A stretch of 11,923 bases of DNA from contig CALJJF010000181.1 in NCBI GenBank assembly GCA_937973935.1, positions 1-11,923 of the forward strand. The letters are read 5' to 3'. Made by a program: the position numbers and the translations under genes. This document shows positions 6,572 through 11,923 of the stretch, piece by piece. Source of the stretch: MKRK01 sp001896915. GTDB lineage: Bacteria > Bacillota > Clostridia > Oscillospirales > Acutalibacteraceae. Within the stretch, counting starts at the first letter, position 1. Each line of letters begins with the position of its first letter. The notes below the pieces were generated by a model that was not told the origin of the DNA, ran no database searches, and was given only the letters and a program-made list of their open reading frames with translations.

Positions 6572-9217
6572 ATATATGTCGGAAAATTCCACCTTGGTAG
6601 CCTGCACCAATCTGCTGTTGACTTTTACATCCAGCTCTTTGTCAGGTTCTGTTTTTACCGTTTCAACGGGTAAGACAATGGTAAAAGTGCTCCCGCGGTT
6701 TTCCTTGCTTTTCAGCGTTATCTGTCCGTCCAAAGCTTCTACCAGATTTTTAACCAAGGACAAACCAATACCAGTTCCTTCTGCCTGTCTGGTAAAGGTG
6801 CTGTCTACCTGTCCAAAACGTTCAAAAATCATTTCCCGCTTATCCTTTGGAATCCCTACTCCGGTATCGGATACTTCAACAACAATGGTATCTTTATCTT
6901 CGCGAATCAGCAGCTCAATGGACTTACCTACGGGTGTAAATTTTATGGCATTGGAAAGAAGGTTCAAAAGAATTCTTTCATACACCTCGTCATCGATTCC
7001 GATAATCCGGTCAGGTATCAGAGAGACGAAGGTCAAATGGATTTTTTTCTGGGATGCATATAGCTGGACTGATTCGAAAATTGCTCTGGTCAAATAAACG
7101 ATATCCATGTTACGTTTGTTCACCTTGATGTAGCCGGCATTGATTTTTGTAATATCCAGGAGGTTATTGACAAGACGCAATTGTCTGTAAGAGTTTTGAC
7201 GGATTTTATGCAAAAAGCCTTTCGCACGGTCAGAAAGTTCATTTTTGCAGATCAGTTCCATTGCCTGCAATGCAGAATTAATGACGGCAAGAGGCGTTTT
7301 GAATTCATGGGATATGGTTGAGAGGAATTCATCCTTCATTTCAATCGCTTTTTGCAGTGCATCGTTCTTTTCCCGCTCTGACAACAACGTGTTTTTTTGA
7401 TGCTCTAAAATAATCTGCTCCTGATTGACCTGCTCGGTAATATCACGGATACAAAGAATGGCTTCCTTGATCACACCGTCCCGATAATACACCGGGCTAC
7501 CGTTTATGCTGACATGAATTTTCTCGTCAGGACGCTCTATGGTTAAAACATAGTTTTGGAAACAACCCTCTTTCAAAATTCTTTCTTCAGGCAAATCTGC
7601 ATGGGGGATGATATCGCCGTCCGTTCCGTACCGATAGGTATTGTTCGCAAGTGAATCCCCTGTTTTTTTGATATATTGGGGTAAATGAAAAAACTTTTTT
7701 CCTGCTGTATTCAAAAATGTTATATCATGTGAGCTATTGACCAAAATCAAACCGTCGGACATACTGTTAATAATTGCTTCCAGTCGTTCTTTTTGAATTT
7801 TGATCTCCAGGTCCTTTTTGATTAGCTCTGCAATTTCATGCACGGAAATAATACCCGACTGAAACTCACCATTGTTGTTGAACACAGGAATTGAATACAG
7901 TTCCACATGGATTTTCATACCGTTTCTGAAAACTTCCGTTTTTTCATTCACGATTTTTTCACCCACTAAAATTCTTTCACAAGGCAGTCCTTCAATATTA
8001 CAGATTTGTTGGTAAGGACTGATTTCATCGTTGTGTAAAATCGTATCAAACATTTTGTTTTTTAACAGGAATCGCCCATTCTTATCAACAACAGCAATTC
8101 CGCCGCTGATGTTTTCAATAATAATTTCCAGCTGCTTTTTTTGACGCTCAATGGTGTTTTGCCACTCAATATCACTGGTGATATCTCTGTAGGATGTAAA
8201 AACAGACAAGATATGGTTCGTTTCATCGTATATGGGAATAGAGCTGATTTCAATATACCTTGATTTTCCATGCCGCTTTAACAATACTCTTTCATTGTGG
8301 ATTTGCTCGCCTTTGAGCGCCCTCTTTGTGGGTAAATTGTCATGATGGATGGGTACTCCTTTTAAATCATAAAATTCATATTCTTTCAGCAGTTTTTCCA
8401 CAGAAGAGTTGCGGCTGATATTCTCGTATAGATTTTTTGCCTGTGCATTGTAAAACTGCAGGTCGCCATCCTTATCATAAACAGTAACCGCATCTGCCAT
8501 ATTGTCAAAAATAGTCTCCAACAGTTCCTTTTGCTGTTTTATAATGTGTTTGACCTTCGGCAGCTCCTCTGTTTGAATGACAATGAATTTTAATATCCCT
8601 TTATTGACGATGGGGGTGATTAAGGTATTGTAGTAAGTGTTCAACCCGGAAGAAGCATAATAAGAACTCTTATTCAATTTTGTTGGCTTTCCGGTAGAAA
8701 TCGCTTTTTTGATTCCATTTTCAATAATACTTCCGGAAAAATTCTCCATGAATTCATGAATTTTCTTTCCATATACCCCTTCCGGTTTTTTGTATGGATG
8801 TCTGAAATGCGCCAATTCTTTGCTGTTGGAGATCAAAAGCGTCAGATCAGGTGCGCTGTAGACAGAAATACTTGATATATTGTTAAGAATAAGACTGTAT
8901 AGATAATTGTGCTTTCGCAGCAGCGATTCTGTTCTGTTTTCTTTAAAATAGAAAAAATCGAATCCATCCTTGGTTTCCTTTTTGATACGAACAAATTTAG
9001 CCTCCAGTAATTTTGTAAAAATAAAATATTCATTTTGCTCGCTGAATGAATGTATCTCGAAATCCGGTCCGGTTCTTAACAGGTGAAAAATATCCGTAAT
9101 ATTGAGACCTAAAATTTCTTCCTCGCTATAGGAAAAAAAATCAACCCATGCATGATTGATTTCAACAACTGTTCCCGACTGCACGACCAGTGTGGGAATT
9201 TTAGACTTCTTTTTCAC
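6563..9217 (-). CDS. Soluble multi-PAS sensor histidine kinase
   Basis: An 884-residue cytoplasmic histidine kinase with no membrane segment. GTG 9217 is chosen because AGGGGA lies 7 nt upstream; ATG 9286 would add 23 polar residues, has no good ribosome site and lies in a hairpin. About five PAS or PAS-like domains are seen: residues 7-97, 102-222 (divergent), 227-355, 357-472 and 474-599. The last three share a pattern of P.ERxL.GE, an I..P...D strand and RDIT-type ends. HisKA spans 623-692 with phospho-acceptor H637 in STISHEFKTPL. The HATPase domain spans 737-852: N756 in LLSNAIKF, D784 in DTGVGIP, and GTGIGLSL at 814-821. A 32-residue tail follows. No receiver domain is attached. The Spo0A-like regulator upstream is the obvious candidate partner, by analogy with orphan kinases that act on Spo0A in clostridia. 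The signal is unknown. Confidence 0.92.
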   Translation of the reverse strand: MKKKSKIPTLVVQSGTVVEINHAWVDFFSYSEEEILGLNITDIFHLLRTGPDFEIHSFSEQNEYFIFTKLLEAKFVRIKKETKDGFDFFYFKENRTESLLRKHNYLYSLILNNISSISVYSAPDLTLLISNSKELAHFRHPYKKPEGVYGKKIHEFMENFSGSIIENGIKKAISTGKPTKLNKSSYYASSGLNTYYNTLITPIVNKGILKFIVIQTEELPKVKHIIKQQKELLETIFDNMADAVTVYDKDGDLQFYNAQAKNLYENISRNSSVEKLLKEYEFYDLKGVPIHHDNLPTKRALKGEQIHNERVLLKRHGKSRYIEISSIPIYDETNHILSVFTSYRDITSDIEWQNTIERQKKQLEIIIENISGGIAVVDKNGRFLLKNKMFDTILHNDEISPYQQICNIEGLPCERILVGEKIVNEKTEVFRNGMKIHVELYSIPVFNNNGEFQSGIISVHEIAELIKKDLEIKIQKERLEAIINSMSDGLILVNSSHDITFLNTAGKKFFHLPQYIKKTGDSLANNTYRYGTDGDIIPHADLPEERILKEGCFQNYVLTIERPDEKIHVSINGSPVYYRDGVIKEAILCIRDITEQVNQEQIILEHQKNTLLSEREKNDALQKAIEMKDEFLSTISHEFKTPLAVINSALQAMELICKNELSDRAKGFLHKIRQNSYRQLRLVNNLLDITKINAGYIKVNKRNMDIVYLTRAIFESVQLYASQKKIHLTFVSLIPDRIIGIDDEVYERILLNLLSNAIKFTPVGKSIELLIREDKDTIVVEVSDTGVGIPKDKREMIFERFGQVDSTFTRQAEGTGIGLSLVKNLVEALDGQITLKSKENRGSTFTIVLPVETVKTEPDKELDVKVNSRLVQATKVEFSDIYID

Positions 9218-9273
9218 ATAACTTTCCCCTTCATCCGTTTCTTCGGAGCTCTTCTTGCTTTTTATAGATGAAT

Positions 9274-9302
9274 GGCGATTGCACATGATGTCTGCAACCG
9301 CC
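9274..9302. other. Intercistronic hairpin between DUF6514-like gene and kinase
   Basis: GGCG.TTGCA (9274-9283) pairs with TGCAA.CGCC (9293-9302), nine base pairs and one mismatch around a 9-nt loop. It lies 5 nt after the DUF6514-like stop. Read on the plus strand it is followed at once by GTTTTTTA, the form of an intrinsic terminator for antisense transcription. Read on the minus strand it has no U-tract and may instead stabilise or attenuate the message before the kinase. The rejected kinase start ATG 9286 overlaps the loop. Confidence 0.6.
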
Positions 9303-9307
9303 GTTTT

Positions 9308-9583
9308 TTAATATGTATTCATTTCATCCAGATAATCTTCCACAATATAGAATAACTGATCCGGTGAAACTTGTCCTCTGTTTAATCGGAACATTAACTG
9401 TTCAACCGCATGCTTGTTTGCACTGATGTCCTCAATGATAGTAAAGTCATCGTTAAAACAAGAATTGTATGCTTTGATACCGTATACCTTTTCTCCTTCA
9501 GCACCATCTGATTTTGATTCACATTCAACCATCTGGTAAATAAATTTGATTGCTTCCTCTACTGCTATGTTTGTTTGTGTCAT
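9308..9583 (-). CDS. DUF6514-like small protein
   Basis: A 91-residue acidic protein with no signal peptide or membrane helix. It resembles the clostridial DUF6514 family: a KVYGIKAYN strand at residues 32-40, then DDFTIIEDISANKHAVEQLM (45-64), and the C-terminal SPDQLFYIVEDYLDEM (73-88), where family members have SPxHLxDVVEDFL-like ends. No biochemical role is known to me for the family. AAGGAAAA is about 10 nt before ATG 9583. It sits between the Spo0A-like gene (244-nt gap with 0A boxes) and the kinase (90-nt gap), all on one strand. This suggests a regulatory or accessory role in that signalling unit, which is inference from position only. Confidence 0.75.
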   Translation of the reverse strand: MTQTNIAVEEAIKFIYQMVECESKSDGAEGEKVYGIKAYNSCFNDDFTIIEDISANKHAVEQLMFRLNRGQVSPDQLFYIVEDYLDEMNTY

Positions 9584-9607
9584 TTGAACATTTTCCTTTC
9601 TTTTTGT

Positions 9608-9629
9608 TTATCTTTCCAGTTAAAGATAA
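9608..9629 (-). other. Leader hairpin before the DUF6514-like ribosome site
   Basis: TTATCTTT (9608-9615) and AAAGATAA (9622-9629) are perfect 8-bp arms with a 6-nt loop. The stem ends about 8 nt upstream of the ribosome-binding site. No U-tract follows. It may affect translation or message stability, or act as a DNA operator. Confidence 0.45.
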
Positions 9630-9660
9630 CAATAAAACCCAAGGAAATCAATGGTATATG

Positions 9661-9668
9661 TTCGACAA
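9661..9668 (-). promoter_or_regulatory. 0A box (Spo0A-binding site)
   Basis: The minus strand reads TTGTCGAA, containing the exact B. subtilis 0A consensus TGTCGAA. It lies 78 nt upstream of the DUF6514-like start and downstream of the Spo0A-like gene, where a Spo0A-family protein would control DUF6514 and the kinase. A second site is at 9704-9711. Confidence 0.6.
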
Positions 9669-9694
9669 TTCACAGATTATTCACGACTTATTCA
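9662..9694 (-). repeat. Three contiguous 11-bp direct repeats
   Basis: On the minus strand TGAATAAGTCG (9694-9684), TGAATAATCTG (9683-9673) and TGAATTGTCGA (9672-9662) lie head to tail. The 11-bp period is close to one helical turn, so bound proteins would sit on one face. The third unit overlaps the perfect 0A box, and units one and three both contain GTCG. This has the look of an array of weak and strong sites for one regulator. Confidence 0.6.
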
Positions 9695-9703
9695 TGGCAG
9701 TTA

Positions 9704-9711
9704 TCCGACAA
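9704..9711 (-). promoter_or_regulatory. Second 0A-like box and possible promoter
   Basis: The minus strand reads TTGTCGGA, one mismatch from the 0A consensus, 43 bp upstream of the perfect box. It abuts a possible -10 element TACAAT (9716-9711) whose -35 partner TTGTAT (9738-9733) is 16 nt upstream and weak. If that promoter is used, this box would lie at the transcript start, a position that favours repression. Confidence 0.4.
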
Positions 9712-9731
9712 TTGTAAAAACGGTGACGCAA

Positions 9732-9749
9732 CATACAATATTTTGTATG
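9732..9749. repeat. 18-bp perfect palindrome upstream of the DUF6514-like gene
   Basis: CATACAA (9732-9738) and TTGTATG (9743-9749) are perfect arms around a 4-nt centre. This is the form of a dimeric regulator operator. One half supplies the candidate -35 element of the weak promoter described at 9711-9738. It is about 80 nt downstream of the Spo0A-like stop, but it lacks the GC stem and U-tract expected of a terminator. Confidence 0.5.
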
Positions 9750-9827
9750 AAGGGAGGGAATCGTGCGGAACAAACGTTCGATATTCAAAACCTATTTCTT
9801 GGATATGTAAACATAGTATGAATTCAT

Positions 9828-10616
9828 TCAATCGCTTTTTGCCCTGAAATGATCTACAAGCATTATGATAAATTCAGAGTTTGTTGGTCTTTGTTCCAAC
9901 TTTTTTGCAGACGGGGAATGAATGCAACCCATGTTCCCCCTTCGATAGGCAATATCAATCGCATTTCTCAACGCTTTTTCCACCCGCGAAGATGTTGTTC
10001 TGAACTTCTCAGCAATATTTACATAGATCACCTTGGTCAAAGAGTTGATGGTGGTCAAATCTTCTTCTACCATGAGGATTGCATGCTTTAAATAATCGTA
10101 ACCTTTTAGATGTCTGGGAATTTCAATCATATCCAGCAACTGCGTAATTTTATCATCGATCGTTAGTTCGGATTTTTCAGTTTCTTCTGTCTTTCGTTCG
10201 TTTTTTATGCTAAGATTGATTCCGTTATAAGAATCATAATCCCACAACTGGTGGATACGAGCTACCAAATCCTCCAGATCACATGGCTTTATCATGTAAA
10301 ATTCAGCACCCAGTGACAATGCGATTTGAATGATTTTATCCTGTCCAACAGCTGACAATATGATAAACCTTGGTGTTTTTCGCAGAGGCCGCTTTTTGAT
10401 GCTTTCAAGCACGCCCAATCCGTCCAATCGTGGCATCACAACATCCATAATCACAAGGTCTGGCTCTTTTTCCTCAATCAGTGTAAGTGCATCCAGACCA
10501 TTGCCAGCCGCACCAACCGGTTCAAACTCATCGAAGCTTGATAAATAAGACCACAAAATATCCCTAAAATCCGAATTGTCATCCACGATAATCATGCGCA
10601 ATTTTGAATATTTCAT
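9828..10616 (-). CDS. Spo0A-family response regulator, divergent paralogue
   Basis: A 262-residue response regulator (B. subtilis Spo0A has 267). The receiver domain, residues 5-125, has acidic pair D12/D13, phospho-acceptor D58 in IMDVVMPRLDG, S88 and K110. A charged linker (130-150) follows, then a Spo0A C-terminal DNA-binding domain (151-262) with IPRHLKGYDYLKHAI, the recognition helix TTSSRVEKALRNAI and PTNSEFI. The segment between RGN and PTNSEF is about three residues shorter than in B. subtilis and lacks the SLFGYTV motif. In B. subtilis that segment, about residues 227-240, has been implicated in sigma-A-dependent activation. Canonical clostridial spo0A usually lies beside spoIVB, which is not seen here, so this is probably a second copy. 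GGGGG lies 6 nt before ATG 10616. Confidence 0.9.
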   Translation of the reverse strand: MKYSKLRMIIVDDNSDFRDILWSYLSSFDEFEPVGAAGNGLDALTLIEEKEPDLVIMDVVMPRLDGLGVLESIKKRPLRKTPRFIILSAVGQDKIIQIALSLGAEFYMIKPCDLEDLVARIHQLWDYDSYNGINLSIKNERKTEETEKSELTIDDKITQLLDMIEIPRHLKGYDYLKHAILMVEEDLTTINSLTKVIYVNIAEKFRTTSSRVEKALRNAIDIAYRRGNMGCIHSPSAKKLEQRPTNSEFIIMLVDHFRAKSD

Positions 10617-10711
10617 AGAATGCCCCCAGGTTTTTAAAATAACGTAAGCTAAAATGTAATACAGGTTCTGCGTTTTGTATCACTGACAACCCAAGATATT
10701 GTATATTTCTT

Positions 10712-10740
10712 ATTATAACAACATAATTGTGAAATCTCAA
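10712..10740 (-). promoter_or_regulatory. Sigma-A-type promoter of the Spo0A-like gene
   Basis: On the minus strand TTGAGA (10740-10735), a 17-nt spacer and TATAAT (10717-10712) form a strong housekeeping promoter. The start would be near 10705, leaving a leader of about 89 nt. No convincing sigma-H element was found, unlike the well-known sporulation-induced promoter of B. subtilis spo0A. Confidence 0.78.
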
Positions 10741-10749
10741 CAGTAAAAT

Positions 10750-10779
10750 TGAATTTTGTTCACATTTCTATAAAATTCA
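10750..10779. repeat. Inverted repeat upstream of the Spo0A-like promoter
   Basis: TGAATTTT (10750-10757) and AAAATTCA (10772-10779) are perfect arms with a 14-nt spacer. It ends 10 bp upstream of the -35 element, a usual activator position. A smaller copy of the idea, TGAAT-N6-ATTCA, lies at 10827-10842. AT-rich arms make chance a fair alternative. Confidence 0.4.
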
Positions 10780-10896
10780 GTATCATTACACATCCCTGTT
10801 TTGTTCTTTGTGTTAACCAAACAAAATGAATTTAGTGATTCAAAACGGCTTTATTTTATAGCCCGCAACAATAGGGTAGCAAAGCTGGAAACGGAC

Positions 10897-10925
10897 AGCA
10901 CCCCGCCATGCTTCGGCGAGGTGCT
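10897..10925. terminator. GC-rich hairpin downstream of the COG2426 gene
   Basis: AGCACC.CGCC (10897-10907) pairs with GGCG.GGTGCT (10915-10925), ten pairs and one mismatch with a 7-nt loop. It lies about 60 nt after the COG2426 stop and would be read at the 3' end of that message, though the minus-strand side has no U-tract. The plus-strand side is followed by AATGTTATTTTTA. A short upstream stem GCTG/CAGC (10884-10887 with 10896-10899) would compete with it. Confidence 0.45.
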
Positions 10926-10983
10926 AATGTTATTTTTATGGTTACTTATTGCATAAACCATTCCCTGACTTCTGCGGAGAATA

Positions 10984-11499
10984 TTACTTGAGAAGCCACA
11001 TGGGAACATAGGTGATGCAGGTCATGATCAGTCCTGCGCCCAATACGCCTGCCATGATTGCAGGGGCCGCATGGCGTAGTTTTAAGTTCATAAAAGAAGC
11101 AATCAAGGCACCGGTCCATGCTCCGGTCCCGGGCAAAGGAACCGCAACGAAAAGAAAAACAAACAGGATTCTTCCCCAGTGGGTTTTGCTCTCGGCCTTT
11201 TTTGCGTTATCTTCCGCCTTTTTTTCAAACCGAAGCACCAGTTTTTCGGTGAATTTCCACCGTTTCATCAGAGTGAAAATCTTTTTGATTAATAAAAGAA
11301 TGAATGGAATGGGTAAAATATTTCCGATGTAGCAGATGAGAAAAGCCTCTATATAAGGCACATTGCTCAATGCAGCGGCAATGAGACCGCCCCGAAGCTC
11401 CAGAATCGGCATCAACGAAATAAAGAATATTGCTATTTCGGGAGAGATCCCGATGCCTGCAAACCAGGAATTCAAGGTGTTTGCTATGGTTTCCGTCAT
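10984..11499 (-). CDS. COG2426 small multidrug export-type membrane protein
   Basis: A 171-residue integral membrane protein of the COG2426/PF06695 family, named putative small multidrug export protein; the transported substrate is not established. Family motifs are PILELRGG (31-38), GNILPIPF (59-66) and PLPGTGAWTG (121-130). Hydrophobic segments lie near residues 20-45, 47-72, 109-135 and 143-169, split by a charged, lysine-rich cytoplasmic-type loop (73-107). Length is normal for the family. ATG 11499 is preceded in frame by a stop two codons upstream, so no longer form exists. There is no clear ribosome site in front of it, which is unusual beside its neighbours. It has its own promoter about 105 nt upstream and seems to be a single-gene unit. 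Confidence 0.88.
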   Translation of the reverse strand: MTETIANTLNSWFAGIGISPEIAIFFISLMPILELRGGLIAAALSNVPYIEAFLICYIGNILPIPFILLLIKKIFTLMKRWKFTEKLVLRFEKKAEDNAKKAESKTHWGRILFVFLFVAVPLPGTGAWTGALIASFMNLKLRHAAPAIMAGVLGAGLIMTCITYVPMWLLK

Positions 11500-11610
11500 A
11501 ATTTACAATGTGCGAGAAATGCTAGGCAAAGCCGTCCATCACCATTCGGTGCGCTTCCCGCTTCCTTTCTGATGTAGTTTGTGGATCCAAGTCTTGCGTC
11601 GAATATTGTC

Positions 11611-11639
11611 ATTATACCATCAGAACGATTTGATTACAA
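11611..11639 (-). promoter_or_regulatory. Sigma-A-type promoter of the COG2426 gene
   Basis: On the minus strand TTGTAA (11639-11634), a 17-nt spacer and TATAAT (11616-11611) precede the gene. The start would be near 11604, giving a leader of about 105 nt. The plus strand at 11596-11602 reads CGTCGAA, one mismatch from an 0A box, right at the predicted start. This single degenerate site is weak evidence. Confidence 0.7.
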
Positions 11640-11685
11640 GCGTTATAGGCTGAGTTTGTTTGTGATTTCTGAGCCGGTCAATTAT

Positions 11686-11923
11686 TTAGATACTGAATCC
11701 TCTGTAAACAATGTTTCTGATTCTTGGGTGAACATAATGCTCGTAGCTGTTCAGCATTTGCTGAATGTAAAACAGAGCGATTTGATTGTCCGGGTCGATC
11801 ATGACATACGCACCGGCGGCACCTGCCCAGCCGAATTCACCAATCGGGCTCAACGACCCGCCCTTGGCTTTGTCAATCATGGTGCGAACCCCCAGACCAT
11901 ACCCATACCCGGCCTGTGCCTCC
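11686..11923 (-). CDS. Beta-lactamase-fold serine hydrolase, C-terminal part only
   Basis: The last 78 complete codons of a gene whose start lies beyond the right edge. Visible motifs are GYGYGLGVRTM, then GEFGWAGAAGAYVMIDP, the region matching the third catalytic motif (KTG/HxG-type strand) of class C beta-lactamase-related serine hydrolases (PF00144). The end, NQIALFYIQQM...YVHPRIRNIVYRG, is also typical of this family. Such proteins are often esterases, peptidases or D-aminopeptidase-like enzymes rather than antibiotic resistance genes. The catalytic SxxK and YxN motifs would lie outside the window, so activity and any signal peptide cannot be judged. No convincing terminator follows the stop. 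Confidence 0.82.
   Translation of the reverse strand, partial: EAQAGYGYGLGVRTMIDKAKGGSLSPIGEFGWAGAAGAYVMIDPDNQIALFYIQQMLNSYEHYVHPRIRNIVYRGFSI

Larger units (their letters stand above)
10617..10983. other. 367-base non-coding stretch between Spo0A-like and COG2426 genes
   Basis: No plausible gene is seen on either strand. It holds the Spo0A-like promoter (10712-10740) with a leader of about 89 nt. Two inverted repeats lie upstream of it: TGAATTTT/AAAATTCA (10750-10779) and TGAAT/ATTCA (10827-10842). A GC-rich, structured island spans 10861-10925 in otherwise AT-rich DNA and ends in a long hairpin. The remaining bases, 10926-10983, are the untranslated tail of the COG2426 gene. Confidence 0.7.

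Noticed and set aside
6534..7097. 187-codon plus-strand frame opposite the kinase C terminus
   Set aside because: Ser/Thr-rich antisense shadow of the HATPase domain.
10861..10925. Resemblance to a cyclic-di-GMP (GEMM) riboswitch because of GGGTAGCAAAGC
   Set aside because: The matching CACAGGGCAAACC half and the receptor stem order are absent, and no plus-strand gene follows.
11549..11561. 13-base match (CGGTGCGCTTCCC) with positions 3-15 at the other end of the window
   Set aside because: One shared 13-mer is about what chance gives in 12 kb. There are no flanking similarities or mobile-element genes.
1..11923. Search for tRNA, rRNA, CRISPR arrays, insertion sequences, phage or toxin-antitoxin genes
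   Set aside because: None was recognisable on either strand by reading; intergenic spaces are short and are accounted for by promoters, hairpins and repeats.

Overview
The window looks like a chromosomal segment from an anaerobic, spore-forming, polysaccharide-degrading Clostridia species, in the broad group of cellulolytic Ruminococcaceae/Hungateiclostridiaceae-like bacteria. The signs are a secreted GH5 enzyme with a dockerin module, a Spo0A-family response regulator, a DUF6514-like small protein typical of Clostridia, low-GC intergenic DNA with good sigma-A-type promoters, and GGAGG-like ribosome sites. The species cannot be named from the sequence. No tRNA, rRNA, CRISPR array, insertion sequence or phage gene was seen.

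Layout, left to right. (1) Positions 1-2300, minus strand: a secreted GH92 alpha-mannosidase, cut by the left edge but with the catalytic domain essentially complete. (2) 2301-2588: divergent intergenic region with a near-perfect sigma-A promoter for the plus-strand regulator. (3) 2589-3557, plus strand: a one-component regulator joining an excisionase/MerR-like HTH to a periplasmic-binding-protein-like domain (COG1910 type). It is followed by a strong terminator where it converges on the next genes. (4) 3740-6491, minus strand: a two-gene operon, a dockerin-bearing GH5 (subfamily-25-like) glycanase followed 10 nt later by a nucleoside-hydrolase-fold protein with altered catalytic residues. 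It has its own promoter. (5) 6563-10616, minus strand: a regulatory cluster made of a divergent Spo0A paralogue, a DUF6514-like small protein and a soluble multi-PAS histidine kinase. (6) 10617-10983: a 367-base non-coding stretch with the Spo0A-like promoter, inverted repeats and a GC-rich hairpin. (7) 10984-11499, minus strand: a COG2426 small multidrug export-type membrane protein. (8) 11686-11923, minus strand: the C-terminal end of a beta-lactamase-fold serine hydrolase, cut by the right edge.

How the parts may work together (inference). The most unusual unit is the Spo0A-like/DUF6514/PAS-kinase cluster. The DNA upstream of DUF6514 and the kinase carries a perfect 0A box, a second one-mismatch box, three contiguous 11-bp direct repeats and an 18-bp palindrome. 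This suggests that the Spo0A paralogue, or Spo0A itself, controls expression of the kinase gene, and that this kinase may phosphorylate the paralogue. The paralogue keeps the receiver aspartate and the DNA-recognition helix. It lacks the segment linked to sigma-A activation in B. subtilis Spo0A. The kinase ends 72 nt before the cellulosomal-type GH5 operon, so a link between cell-fate signalling and plant-polysaccharide use is possible but unproven.
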